A program made the position numbers and the translations under genes. The notes under the pieces were generated by a model. It made no database searches. It worked only from the letters and a program-made list of their open reading frames with translations, and was not told the origin of the DNA. Shown here piece after piece: positions 15,488 through 24,800 of a stretch of 38,708 nucleotides of DNA. The DNA comes from Myxococcota bacterium (lineage in GTDB: Bacteria; Myxococcota; UBA727; JAHDBA01): assembly GCA_020630615.1 (NCBI GenBank), contig JAHDBA010000005.1, forward strand, positions 1 to 38,708, written 5' to 3'. How positions within the stretch are numbered: the stretch's first letter is position 1; each line of letters begins with the position of its first letter.

Positions 15488-16537
15488 ATGAAGATCTCAT
15501 TAACAAACTTGTCAAATTACACCGTAAACACACCACTCTTGAAAACCCTATTAGTAGTATCATTGCTCTCTCTTGCCGCTTGTCATAGCGACGGCGTCGA
15601 TGAGAATCCTGAGACCTCACTCGATAGTGGCAGCGACACGGACACAGGTGACGCCCACGAGGAAAATAACGATTCGAATCTTCGTTATGAAAACGAAGTC
15701 TTTGAAAGTGTTGATCTCGAAACTGATATTCCTTTTGCTACAGTCACTACACAGGGCGGCGAAGAAAAAAATCTAATGATGGATATCTACATGCCGGCCA
15801 ATGATAGTGAAACATCACGACCCGTCGTTGTTTTCGCTCACGGTGGTGGCTTCGTCTATGGTCATAAAGGATTGTGTGATTTCATTGCTGCACCCTTAGC
15901 ACGAGCTGGTTACGTCGTAGCATCGATTAGTTACCGACTCATCGATGTGACACCCACTGTCTTAAGTTCTGCAACAGCTGTGATTGATGGCATGAATGAT
16001 ATGAAAGCAGCGGTTCGTTTTCTCAAGAACGAGCATGAACGTTTTGGAATTGACCCAGAAAAAGTAATTATTGGCGGTTACTCGGCAGGTTCGTTTATTG
16101 GGCTTCACTATGCTTACGTACAACGTTCTGAAGAAGTTGAAACCCTCGGTGGACCCGCAGGCGCCCTGCTGAAAGGATACTTCGATGCTCAAGGTGGAAG
16201 TGAAGGTAATAGTGGTAATGAAGGCAGTGCTTTTCCAATACTTGCGGTGTACAATTTCGCAGGCGCCCTGGGTGATGCCTCGTTGATCGAAGAAGGTGAA
16301 GCTCCACTCTTTAGTATTCATGGAGATGCGGACGAGGTTGTCGCTTACGGAAGCGGTGATGCAAATGGTACCGGACTCAGTGCTGATGGGTCTGCCATCA
16401 TTCATCAAGAGCTTGATAACGTAGGCGTGATGAATGAACTAATGACGATTGAAGGCGGCGCTCATGATGCGATACAGGTTTGCGAAGACTGCATGCCACG
16501 ACTCATGAACTTCTTAAAGCCACTTCTATCGTCTTAA
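15488..16537 (+). CDS. Alpha/beta-hydrolase lipoprotein, carboxylesterase-like
   Basis: The ATG at 15488 follows AGGAG; the longer frame from 15434 lacks a ribosome-binding site. The 349-residue product has a signal peptide with lipobox LAAC (Cys32), an acidic Ser/Asp/Thr linker (35-65), then an alpha/beta-hydrolase domain: oxyanion loop HGGGF (118-122), nucleophile elbow GGYSAGS with Ser199, acid in HGDAD (Asp282) and His326 in GGAHD. The triad is complete. The HGGGF-type fold is that of BD-FAE/esterase-lipase enzymes acting on short acyl or feruloyl/xylan esters. As a lipoprotein it would work in the periplasm or at the cell surface. It is a single gene transcribed towards a convergent DUF4397 lipoprotein gene. 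The substrate is unknown. Confidence 0.85.
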   Translation: MKISLTNLSNYTVNTPLLKTLLVVSLLSLAACHSDGVDENPETSLDSGSDTDTGDAHEENNDSNLRYENEVFESVDLETDIPFATVTTQGGEEKNLMMDIYMPANDSETSRPVVVFAHGGGFVYGHKGLCDFIAAPLARAGYVVASISYRLIDVTPTVLSSATAVIDGMNDMKAAVRFLKNEHERFGIDPEKVIIGGYSAGSFIGLHYAYVQRSEEVETLGGPAGALLKGYFDAQGGSEGNSGNEGSAFPILAVYNFAGALGDASLIEEGEAPLFSIHGDADEVVAYGSGDANGTGLSADGSAIIHQELDNVGVMNELMTIEGGAHDAIQVCEDCMPRLMNFLKPLLSS

Positions 16538-16576
16538 TGCGCTCTCAATAACCTAGGCCCTATGATGTTTTCGGCT

Positions 16577-16604
16577 AAAAAAAACACCCCGACTGCTCGG
16601 GGTG
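16577..16604 (-). terminator. Terminator of the DUF4397 lipoprotein gene
   Basis: CACCCCGA pairs with TCGGGGTG around 4 bases; on the minus strand it is followed by eight T. Confidence 0.88.
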
Positions 16605-16635
16605 AAACTCAACAACATAAGTTTTTTGGAGAAAG

Positions 16636-17409
16636 CTAGTTTGAAGGAATAACGATAACATCGCCTTCACTTGGCTGTGCAACCAACTGCACGCCACTCA
16701 ACCCGCTGCCTTCCACTGCGAATACATTCGCAATTGTGCCCTCTGGGAGTGCAGGGATAGAGAAAGTTAGGTCTGGCATTGCATCGTTATCAACGTCAAC
16801 ACCAAGCTCATAGGCTGCTGCAGGAATCTCAACGAAGCCTGTGTCTGCTTTAAAGTCAAGGTCCTCCACAAGCGGTGTAGGCATGTTTGCATCTGTAATG
16901 TTCCAAATATCAACTTGGCCTACTGAACTTGCAGCGTGTACGATTCGTAAACGTAGATTTCCTGAAGAGACCTCAGAGAAGTCTTCTGCGAAAGCAAGGG
17001 CTTCTACGTTGGCCAGCTCATTCAGCGCAACCACAGTAACAATATCATCCGCATTCAATGACGCTTGAACTGTTAGCGCACGATTTGCTTCTTCATTACC
17101 AGCATCAGCAACTGTGACGTTAAAGGTATACTCGCCTTCATCAAGTTCTAGAAAACCTGTTGTATCCGGGAAGCCAAGCCCTGCAACCGCAGCGTCCATT
17201 GAGTCTCCTGCAAATACATCCACTGCAGGGGTATCGGGTGATAAGTGTAGAACACGAAGTTGTGCTGTCCCAACTTCTGGTGTTTCTGTTGTGTCTTCTG
17301 GTGTTTCTGTTGTGTCAGTGTTGTCGCCGCTATCATCAGAACCACAGGCAATGAATCCAACGCTTGTTAGCGCAAGAACGAACGAAAATAGAATAGTAGT
17401 TTTTTTCAT
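16636..17409 (-). CDS. DUF4397-domain lipoprotein
   Basis: A 257-residue protein with signal peptide and lipobox FIAC (Cys22), a Thr/Glu/Pro-rich linker with a TTETPED repeat (about 33-45), then two DUF4397 domains. The first opens LRVLHLSPDTPAVDVF (about 50) and the second LRIVHAASSVGQVDIW (about 152); this opening is the hallmark of the family. DUF4397 proteins are extracytoplasmic beta-sandwich proteins of unknown function, common in Myxococcota and Bacteroidota. AAGGAG precedes the ATG. It lies just behind the terminator of the upstream coiled-coil gene, leaving only about 55 bases for a promoter. Confidence 0.88.
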   Translation of the reverse strand: MKKTTILFSFVLALTSVGFIACGSDDSGDNTDTTETPEDTTETPEVGTAQLRVLHLSPDTPAVDVFAGDSMDAAVAGLGFPDTTGFLELDEGEYTFNVTVADAGNEEANRALTVQASLNADDIVTVVALNELANVEALAFAEDFSEVSSGNLRLRIVHAASSVGQVDIWNITDANMPTPLVEDLDFKADTGFVEIPAAAYELGVDVDNDAMPDLTFSIPALPEGTIANVFAVEGSGLSGVQLVAQPSEGDVIVIPSN

Positions 17410-17418
17410 AGTTTCTCC

Positions 17419-17459
17419 TTACTCATTCGATGATCTCAACTCCCCCGGGTTACTCATTC
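17419..17459 (-). repeat. Direct repeat of 10 bp upstream of the DUF4397 gene
   Basis: GAATGAGTAA occurs twice on the minus strand, at 17419-17428 and 17450-17459, 31 bases apart (about three helical turns). It lies between the preceding terminator and the start codon; the nearer copy overlaps the ribosome-binding region. Confidence 0.45.
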
Positions 17460-17462
17460 AAC

Positions 17463-17485
17463 AAAAAAGAGTGCCGAGGCACTCT
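17463..17485 (-). terminator. Terminator of the OmpA/coiled-coil operon
   Basis: AGAGTGC pairs with GCACTCT around a 4-base loop; on the minus strand it is followed by six T. It lies 26 bases after the stop at 17511. Confidence 0.82.
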
Positions 17486-17510
17486 AAATATCGGTGGTTG
17501 AAGAAACCAT

Positions 17511-19502
17511 TTATGCGGATGGGATTGTCCCGCTTTCGCGTGTATATTTTGCCTGAGAAACAAGCGGGCGACCCGCGAGTTTGTCCGCAAGTAACTTTGC
17601 AGCTCCTCCCTTCCAATCGTCTCGGACGATACGGTCGGGGAAACCCTTTAAGTCCTCTGCTACAAGTTCAATATCTTCTTGTGTCCAACTCGCAATTTGT
17701 TCGAAGTTAAACACACCAAGTTCATTGAGTTGTTTCTCAAGCACTGGGCCAATACCAAAGATGAGCTTGAGATCATCTTTATCCGTGCTTGTAACCTTTT
17801 TCACATAGGAGCGCTTTGGGAGCACCCTTGTCGATTGATTGGCTCTCTGTCCAAAGTCCGCAACCACTTTTGTCGTTTGCGGCGTGTTCCTCTCTTCAAG
17901 GACTTCGATATGTTTCTTCAACGCACGTACTTCACGCTCCAAGTCTTCTCGAAGGTCGGCTTGCTTGAGAAGCTCTTTTGTAAGCGTGTTGTTCTCATCA
18001 CCAAGACGATCGAGTTCGTCATCGAGCGACTTTAAGCCTTGTTGCTCTTTGAGTCCTTTGGCACGCAACTCAGAGAGCGAGTCCAAAAGACGTTGCTTGT
18101 CATGCTGCAGGGCAAGGTTCTCTTTACTCAAGTCCATGTTCTTTGAAGCGAAGCTTTCATAGTCCTTCCGTAGGTTTGAAAGTGTACCTCTCAAACTATT
18201 CAGCTCTTGGTTTTGGCTCGCAAGTGACGCGTGAAGCTCTCTCTTGTCTTTGGAAAGTCCATCACGCTCACTCTTGAGTTTGGCAAGTGCATCAGTCATA
18301 TTACGTTGAGACTTGGTATTCGTGTTGTCGCTTTGTACCGCGAGTTGACTCTTTAGAAGCTTGATTTCCGCCATTAACGCTGCGTTTTCTTGATGCACTT
18401 CTTGGCGTTCGTCCCGACTGTTCTTAAGTGTTTGATGGAGAGCTTCAATCTCAGCTTCAAAACTTTTTTGGGATGAGCCTTCACGTTGCTCCCCAATTCG
18501 ATGTTGCTCTTTTGTTCGCTCTAACTCATCTTCAAGTTGAGCCACTTGTCCTTCGAGCCCATTTAAGTTTCCAAGTGCGGTTGCGAGTTCTCCGCGTGCC
18601 TTTTGCACATTATACTTCGAACTGGCTTCGATATCTCGAAGTTCATGCACCTCGTTTTGAGCACTTTCAAGCCGGCGTGTCCATGAAGCAAGATCGAGGC
18701 TGTACTGTGAACGTTCGCGATCAAAACGTTCTCGCTCCTGCATCAGGTTCTGCTCAAAGGTATTCTCTTTCGACTTCAAAGTATTCTTTAGCCCTTCGAT
18801 GACATCGGTGAGTGTTGCATTCTCTTGCTCAAAAGCGTTCGCCTTCTTCAGTAGCTCTGCATAAGCGTTCTGTTGAGATTTGCTTTGTTCCTCGAGGCCA
18901 CTGGCATGCGTACTTAAACCGTCATACTCACTGCGAAGCGCATTGAGCTTTTGACGCAAGGTGACTCCTTGGTCACGGCTTTGAGTACTCTCTGCGCGTA
19001 GCCTTGTTTCAAGTTGGTTGAAGTTTGCCTGAGCGCTTTCTAGGTCTCCCCGAGCCTGTGTCAAATCACTTTCAGCTACAATTAATTTGGAGCTTGCATC
19101 ATCGAGTCGCGTTTGAAGATCGAGATTATCCCTATTCAACCCTTCAACTTTGAGTGTTAGATCACGGTTGGCCCCAATCACCGTGTTTACTTTACTTTCA
19201 AGTTCTGTGTTCTTGAGCGAAAAATGATCCAACTTTTCTCGGCTGTTTGTCAATTGGGATTGAACTTTACCCAACTCGTTTTTTTGCCCAATAAACTCTT
19301 CTTTCTGAAGCGCATGTTCTGTACTCAAGGTTGCATACTTTCTTTTCTCACCACTTATTTCTTCATCAAGCTCTTGATTTTTCAATTGTAGGAGCTTTGC
19401 GCGTGAGCCCCAAATATTCCAACCCAGTGCCAACGTGCAAGCACTCATCAAAAAGATTGGAAGTGCCGTCTCAATGAGATTCCAGATTATTCCTGCAAAC
19501 AT
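17511..19502 (-). CDS. Membrane-anchored long coiled-coil protein with C-terminal helix-hairpin-helix domain
   Basis: The ATG at 19502 has GAGGAG before it, inside the end of the upstream gene; the longer frame overlapping that gene is not used. The 663-residue product has one N-terminal membrane segment (about 8-30), then roughly 530 residues of heptad-rich coiled coil (Leu, Glu, Lys, Gln), and a C-terminal domain (about 590-655) of the form DDLKLIFGIGPVLEKQLNEL...NFEQIASWT...FPDRI-R-DW. This helix-hairpin-helix region resembles the small domain found at the ends of ribosomal-protein-like and membrane-linked bacterial proteins, thought to bind DNA or protein. It is co-transcribed with an OmpA-domain protein one base upstream. 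The pair could bridge peptidoglycan and a cytoplasmic or nucleoid partner; this is inference. Confidence 0.8.
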   Translation of the reverse strand: MFAGIIWNLIETALPIFLMSACTLALGWNIWGSRAKLLQLKNQELDEEISGEKRKYATLSTEHALQKEEFIGQKNELGKVQSQLTNSREKLDHFSLKNTELESKVNTVIGANRDLTLKVEGLNRDNLDLQTRLDDASSKLIVAESDLTQARGDLESAQANFNQLETRLRAESTQSRDQGVTLRQKLNALRSEYDGLSTHASGLEEQSKSQQNAYAELLKKANAFEQENATLTDVIEGLKNTLKSKENTFEQNLMQERERFDRERSQYSLDLASWTRRLESAQNEVHELRDIEASSKYNVQKARGELATALGNLNGLEGQVAQLEDELERTKEQHRIGEQREGSSQKSFEAEIEALHQTLKNSRDERQEVHQENAALMAEIKLLKSQLAVQSDNTNTKSQRNMTDALAKLKSERDGLSKDKRELHASLASQNQELNSLRGTLSNLRKDYESFASKNMDLSKENLALQHDKQRLLDSLSELRAKGLKEQQGLKSLDDELDRLGDENNTLTKELLKQADLREDLEREVRALKKHIEVLEERNTPQTTKVVADFGQRANQSTRVLPKRSYVKKVTSTDKDDLKLIFGIGPVLEKQLNELGVFNFEQIASWTQEDIELVAEDLKGFPDRIVRDDWKGGAAKLLADKLAGRPLVSQAKYTRESGTIPSA

Positions 19503-19503
19503 A

Positions 19504-20388
19504 TTATCGCTCCTCTGAAAGAGTAAAATGAATTCGTCTGTTCTTTTGTCGGCCAGCTGCGTCGCCATTATCAGCAATCGGTTGGGTGTCCCCATAACCT
19601 TTTGTTTCGATCTGCGCCGCCCTTAAACCAAGCGCAACCAACTCTGCTTTCACTGCACGGGCACGTTTAATAGAAAGCCATTTGTTTGCTTTCGCTTTAC
19701 CGGTATTGTCTGTGTGGCCTTCAACGCGAATAACAAGACCTGGACCAAGACGCTTAAAGTCTTTGGCAAAGAGTACAAGAAGCTCGCGCCCGTGTGCAGT
19801 GAGCTTCGCACTACCCGCACGAAACTCTATCGTGTCGCCTCGCAGTTTCTCTTCAATGGCAAGTTGAAGCTCTTTTGAGTTTGTTGCTTTTGCTAGAATG
19901 TCAACGTCCGTGGGCTTCACTGCATTCGCATTTTCAAGATGGGAATTACTACCTTGCTTGGTATTCACACTCTCTTGAGTCTTGTCTTTGACAGGGATTC
20001 CCTCTTCTCGGTCGTCCGCATGAGTCGCTTGCCGAAGATTCGTCTTAAGATCTTCTTTCGCTTGACCTTCAACCACTAAGGGGCGTGCCCCATCGCCAGA
20101 ATACAATGAAAGAAATGTATTAAACTCCTTGCCTGCCTCAATGGCTTTTGTGGCTTCTTTGAGTTGTGTCGGAGTCAAACCTTCAGCATTTAAAATGGGT
20201 TCGCGACCCGCGAAACGTATGGAGTCTTTGGCCTGGGCACTTGGTACGATCGCAACAACTCTTAAAAGCTCTTCACTCTGCGCCTGCAACGTTGGCTGAA
20301 TATGGACTTGCTGCCATACTCCGGCGAGAACAAAGCTCAGCACAAAGAGAGTTCCAAACCAGCGTTTTTTGAATCGTATCGCTTCCAT
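19504..20388 (-). CDS. OmpA C-terminal domain protein with N-terminal membrane anchor
   Basis: The ATG at 20388 has GGAGG seven bases upstream; the frame from 20436 lacks one. The 294-residue product has a membrane segment near 10-26, a variable middle (about 30-180) and a C-terminal OmpA-like peptidoglycan-binding domain (about 185-290) with IEFRAGSAKLT, VEGHTDNTG (ligand-binding Asp), LSIKRARAVKAEL and KGYGDTQPIADN-type elements and the RRIHF end. The domain binds diaminopimelate-containing peptidoglycan. The anchor looks like an inner-membrane span or uncleaved signal, not a barrel. It is the first gene of a two-gene operon with the coiled-coil protein. Downstream context and terminator show the operon is complete. 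Confidence 0.86.
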   Translation of the reverse strand: MEAIRFKKRWFGTLFVLSFVLAGVWQQVHIQPTLQAQSEELLRVVAIVPSAQAKDSIRFAGREPILNAEGLTPTQLKEATKAIEAGKEFNTFLSLYSGDGARPLVVEGQAKEDLKTNLRQATHADDREEGIPVKDKTQESVNTKQGSNSHLENANAVKPTDVDILAKATNSKELQLAIEEKLRGDTIEFRAGSAKLTAHGRELLVLFAKDFKRLGPGLVIRVEGHTDNTGKAKANKWLSIKRARAVKAELVALGLRAAQIETKGYGDTQPIADNGDAAGRQKNRRIHFTLSEER

Positions 20389-20564
20389 CCGATGACCTCC
20401 GCGATTTGACGGACTCAAACCAAATAAAAACCTCATCTGAGTCGTATGTATAAAATCAAATCACTTTGAGATTAGGGAGCTCTTCTCTTTCATGCAAGAA
20501 TTTTACGGGTTTCGATGTTTGATGGGCGCTCATCGATACTGCTAAAATACACCCTAGGGATAAC

Positions 20565-20591
20565 TCCCAAATTCAATTCACCAGTGCAATT
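20565..20591 (+). repeat. Left inverted repeat of the IS30-type element
   Basis: 27 bases matching the reverse complement of 21567-21593 at 24 of 27 positions. It starts TCCCAA and carries the shared CACCAGTGCAATT core. Confidence 0.75.
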
Positions 20592-21508
20592 CGGGTTTTG
20601 AACATGACTTCATAAGGGGTTAACCATCCCAAACACTTCATTGGTGTTTTGTTGTTCTTATCCGTGATTTGACTCAACTGCTTCTGAGTCAAACTTTTCA
20701 AGTAAGTTTTTGTTGGGATGTAACGTCTCAAGATTACAATCTTTCCTTCATTCAATCCACGTTGATAGGGCTTACCAGCATCACAAAAGTATATTTTTGT
20801 ATCGAATGCCTCTTCAGTACTTTGATGCCTCGCATATTCACGGCCTTGGTCATTTGTAATGCTTTTGACCTTTTGATTCTTCAACATCTTCACTGTGGCA
20901 TGATGAACTGTGTCGGCCTTATGGTTCTCGCACTTTAGAGCCTGAATATTACGACTTCTGTTTTTGCCAAGCATTGAGTCTTGCCCCCAGTGACCTTGGT
21001 ATTTTCTGGATACGGCTGAGTTCGGACGCTCTTTCAGAGTCCGCATATGCGCAATAGAGCCGCGTTTATCATGAATCTTACGTCCACGCCTTCTTCGAGC
21101 TCTGTGGTGTTTGGGAAGCAGCTTAAAGAGCCTGCCGCCTCTTTGAGCGTCCTTGTAAATGAACTTGCAAATCGTCTCATGACTCACAGATTCAAAGCCT
21201 TCAAGTTTGAATCGCTCACTGATTTGCTGAGGTGTCCAGTGCTCTTGCAAATACGAGACAACAACATCTTTCATATGAGAAGTCAGTTTCTTGAACCAGT
21301 TCCGCTGTTAGAAACGTTCTTCACTCATCTCGTGAGCTTGCTTAAAACGATAACCTCTCAACCCTGAATTACGGCGAACTTCCCGACCAATTGTACTCGG
21401 GTGGAAACCAAGACGCTCTGCAATTGCTTTCAAGCTCCAACTCATCTTCAAAAGCCTATGAATCTCGATTCGATCTTGATAGTTTACTCTACGATACCTT
21501 CTCATCAT
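20573..21508 (-). pseudogene. IS30-type transposase, nonsense-disrupted
   Basis: The frame starts at ATG 21508 (AGGAG nearby), gives an N-terminal helix-turn-helix (DRIEIHRLLKMSWSLKAIAERLG) and runs to 21308, where TTC-TAA-CAG is an in-frame stop. Reading continues in the same frame through QRNWFKKLTSH to the rest of the protein, so one base change would restore it. The DDE core is partly worn: the first Asp is in WGQDSML, the second in TNDQGREYAR, and the Glu in RGLNEGK. The usual 15-20 residues after NIQAL look deleted and NENTNGLIRQYFPK-like sequence is degenerate. It is probably inactive unless the stop is suppressed. Confidence 0.8.
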
Positions 21509-21566
21509 GTACTCCTTTGTTCGGGGAAGTACTTGAGAAGGTATCAACTTTATAAGTCAGATTCTA

Positions 21567-21593
21567 AATTGCACTGGTGGGTTGAACTTGGGA
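21567..21593 (-). repeat. Right inverted repeat of the IS30-type element
   Basis: Mate of 20565-20591. It marks the start-side end of the element, 59 bases before the transposase ATG. Confidence 0.75.
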
Positions 21594-21878
21594 TTGCCTA
21601 ATTTACCAGACCCTTCGTTGTACCCAGAAGATTTTCAAACGCAGCTTGACGCATTGGGGCCTCTCTTATGACAATCCTTTGAGCTTAACTCTAACAACGT
21701 GACACGCGGCGCGCTTTCTCTGGAAGGTGCGCCTGTGCCCGTGCCTTCGCAGCTGAAGTAGTGGCCTCGTTTACAATAGGTTCTTAAATCTAAAGTGTTT
21801 CGAACATTGCAGCCTGCTCTCATGGGGTAATGATGATCGAACTTCATTATCGTCATCAACACCATGCTCGACGAGCTC
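21594..21878. other. Probable gene relics beside the IS element
   Basis: 285 bases without a convincing gene. On the plus strand one frame reads LPDPSLYPEDFQTQLDALG then a stop and, still in frame, a further coding-like stretch ending VPVPSQLK, which looks like the tail of a decayed gene. An overlapping minus-strand frame (to 21922) is open for 95 codons but has no support and overlaps the efflux gene. I call neither a gene. Confidence 0.3.
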
Positions 21879-24800
21879 CTAGCCGTTACTTGGGCCGAAT
21901 CTAGTGTCCATAAAATGCCCAAGAACTTTTGGGAGATTCTTAATATCCTCCACGATCATATAAAACGCAGGTACAATGGTAAGGATCATCCCTGTTGCCA
22001 CCAAAATCCCAAAGCCAAGTGAAATCGCCATTGGAATCAGAAAGCGCGCTTGCAATGAAGTTTCAAAAATCATAGGTGCGAGCCCAAAAAAAGTCGTGAG
22101 TGAGGTCAATAAAATGGGCCGAAGTCGTCGGGTTGCGCCATAAATGATTGCATCAAAGGCACTTTGGCCCTCTTTGCGCGCTTGGTTGGTACATTCGATC
22201 AAAACAAGTGAGTCATTGATCACGACACCCATCAACGCAACCATTCCAAAATAAGAAATAATGCTTAAGCCATAACCCATTAAGACATGTCCCCAGATTG
22301 CGCCGATCATTCCGAAAGGAATGGCCGCAAGAATAATCAAGGGTTGGCTGTAGCTTTTAAAAGGAATCGCAAGCAATGCATAAATCATGAGCAATGCCAA
22401 AAGGCCGTTCGAGAAGAGTGAGCCAAGCGTCTCTCTTCTGCGTTCTTGCTGGCCGACGAATTCTACTGAGGCACCCGGGTAACGCTCAACGATCTTTGGG
22501 ATAACCACTTCTTTAATACTTTGAATAACCGGCCCTGGCTCCTTGACGTCTACTGCGAGGTTTGCAGATAAGTCAACCTTACGGATTCCATTCTGACGCG
22601 CGATGCTTGTTGGTGAAAACGAGCTCTCAAATTCAGCAACTTGATCAAGGCGTAGTCGTTTACCGAGCGGGGTCTTAATTTGTAGACCTCCTAATAGTGC
22701 AAGGTCCTCCCTTTGTTCTTCTAAAAGCCGAACCATCACTTTGATTTGATTACGCCCGCGTTGTTCTCGAATGGCTTCGGCACCGAAATAAGCGTTTCGT
22801 AAAGTCTGACCGATCATGCTCGCGCTTAATCCTTCACTCACACCTTCAGGCTTGAGATGAACAGAGATTTGCCTTTTACCTGCTGTAAATGTTGAGCTTA
22901 CATTTCGCAACTCATTGTAGTCTTTCAAGGCCGACTCAAAATCCTTTGCGACTTGGCCCACGACTTCGGAATCTGGGTGTCGAACTTGAACTTCGATATC
23001 TTTGTCTCCACTCGGGCCCGTTGCAGATTTAAAGGTCACGGCTTCAACATTCGGTTGTGGCGGAACATTCTCAGCCCAGTGATCGACAAAATCTTTAGCT
23101 GAAAAGTCACGCTCTTCACTACCTACAAGTTCGATACGAATTCGAAAAACATTGCGTGCACCAGCACCGTTGGTCACCGAACCGGGACCTTCGGCAAGAC
23201 CGCCTTGTCCCATTTCTGTTAGCATCCCCAGTACCCGCTCTGGGCCAAAATCGTTCTTTGTTTGCTCTGCGGCTTTCTCGTATGCTTGATGGACAGCCTG
23301 GATGTTCTTTTCAGGTGAGCCAAAGGGTAAGCGTACGCTAACAGAAACTGAGTTTGACTCAAGCTTTGGTAGAAAATTAAATGGTAGTTTACCGCTCGCG
23401 ATTCCTTGAGAAATAAAGAAGAGTGAAAGTGCGAAGGCTACAGAGATATAGCGTTGATTTAATATTACGATTAGGAGGGGCTTGAAGATTCGATGTGTAA
23501 AGAACTCCAAGCCACGGGCAACGCCTTCACGGATAAAGTCAATCGGCGCTAAAAGCCATGTAATAAACCTATGCAGCCCGTTCTCGTGTGCAAGATGAGC
23601 AGGAAGCACAAAGAAAGACTCAACCAATGAGCAGAAGAGCACCGAGATCACGACGATAGGTAAGATCCTGAAAAACTTCCCCGATACGCCAGGCACAAGC
23701 AGCAAGGGGGAGAACGACGCGATCGTGGTTAAAATCGCAAATGTGACAGGGGTCGCCATTTCACTTGAACCCTTCAAAGCGGCTTCTGCGAAAGAGTACC
23801 CTTCTTGTCTGCGAAGGTATATATTCTCACCAACAATCAAGGCATCATCAACAACCATTCCGAGTGTAACGATGAGACCAAAGAGTGAAATCATATTGAT
23901 GGATGCGCCCATTGCATCCATAAAGAAAAAAGAACCCATAAACGAGATGGGGATCCCCATCGCAACCCAAAAGGCTAAGGATGCATCGAGAAAGAGCGCT
24001 AGAATAATCAAGACAAGTATTAGCCCTGTTTTTGCATTCCGTACCAGAAGATCGATACGTCCTTCCAAGAGCTCAGAGCGATCGGACCAGGCACGCATCT
24101 CGACGCCCATGGGCAAGTTTTTTCTATTGTTTTCAACAAAAGATTTAACCGCAGGCGCAATTTCAAGCGGTGTCTCGTCTCCGATTCGATAGATGTCGAG
24201 AACAATTGCGGGTGAGCCTTGATAGAAATTACCAATAAGGTCATCTTCGTACCCGTCTTTGATTTCGCCAAGATCGTCGAGGCGAATAAACACACCATTG
24301 GGAGAACCAAGAATAGGCATTTGCGCTAAACGATCTCCGCTACGTCGACGGTCAGAAACGCGAAGAAGGAGATCACCTTGTTTCGTTTCAATATTCCCGG
24401 ATGGAATTTCTATCGAGTTTCCACGAATTCGTTGCGCAATATCATTGAGACTCAGATTGAGATCTTGAAGCTTGGCTTGATCGACATCGATTGAAATCTC
24501 TTGTGGTGACACACCCGTGAGCTCAACCTGTGTAATATCTCGATGATCGAGAAGTCGAAGACGAAGGTCTTCGCCGATTGCATGGAGCTCCTTTCGACTT
24601 CGGTCACCATAAATCACTAAAGAAATCACGCGGCTCTTCGGCTTAATGAGAGAAACCTGTGCTTCTTCAACGTTGTCTGGGAATGTCGTAATGCGATCGA
24701 TATTGTTCTTGATATCCGCAAGCGCTCGCTCTGAGTTTACACCAAGCAAAAGTTCAACTTGAATTGCCGCGATGCCTTCTGCAGCTGTAGCATAAACATT

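Larger units (their letters stand above)
20565..21593 (-). mobile_element. IS30-family insertion sequence, decayed
   Basis: About 1.03 kb bounded by imperfect inverted repeats at 20565-20591 and 21567-21593 (TCCCAA-x-TTCAA-xx-CACCAGTGCAATT, three mismatches in 27). It contains one transposase frame broken by an internal stop. I cannot identify a target-site duplication with confidence (AAC on the left, TTG on the right). It lies between the OmpA and efflux operons, interrupting no intact gene visible today. Confidence 0.8.

Noticed and set aside
20562..21596. Target-site duplication of the IS30-type element
   Set aside because: Bases outside the repeats (AAC and TTG) do not match, and the exact outer limits are uncertain.
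21635..21922. 95-codon minus-strand frame beside the efflux pump gene
   Set aside because: It overlaps the pump gene by 44 bases, has no recognisable domain, and competes with a more coding-like plus frame.
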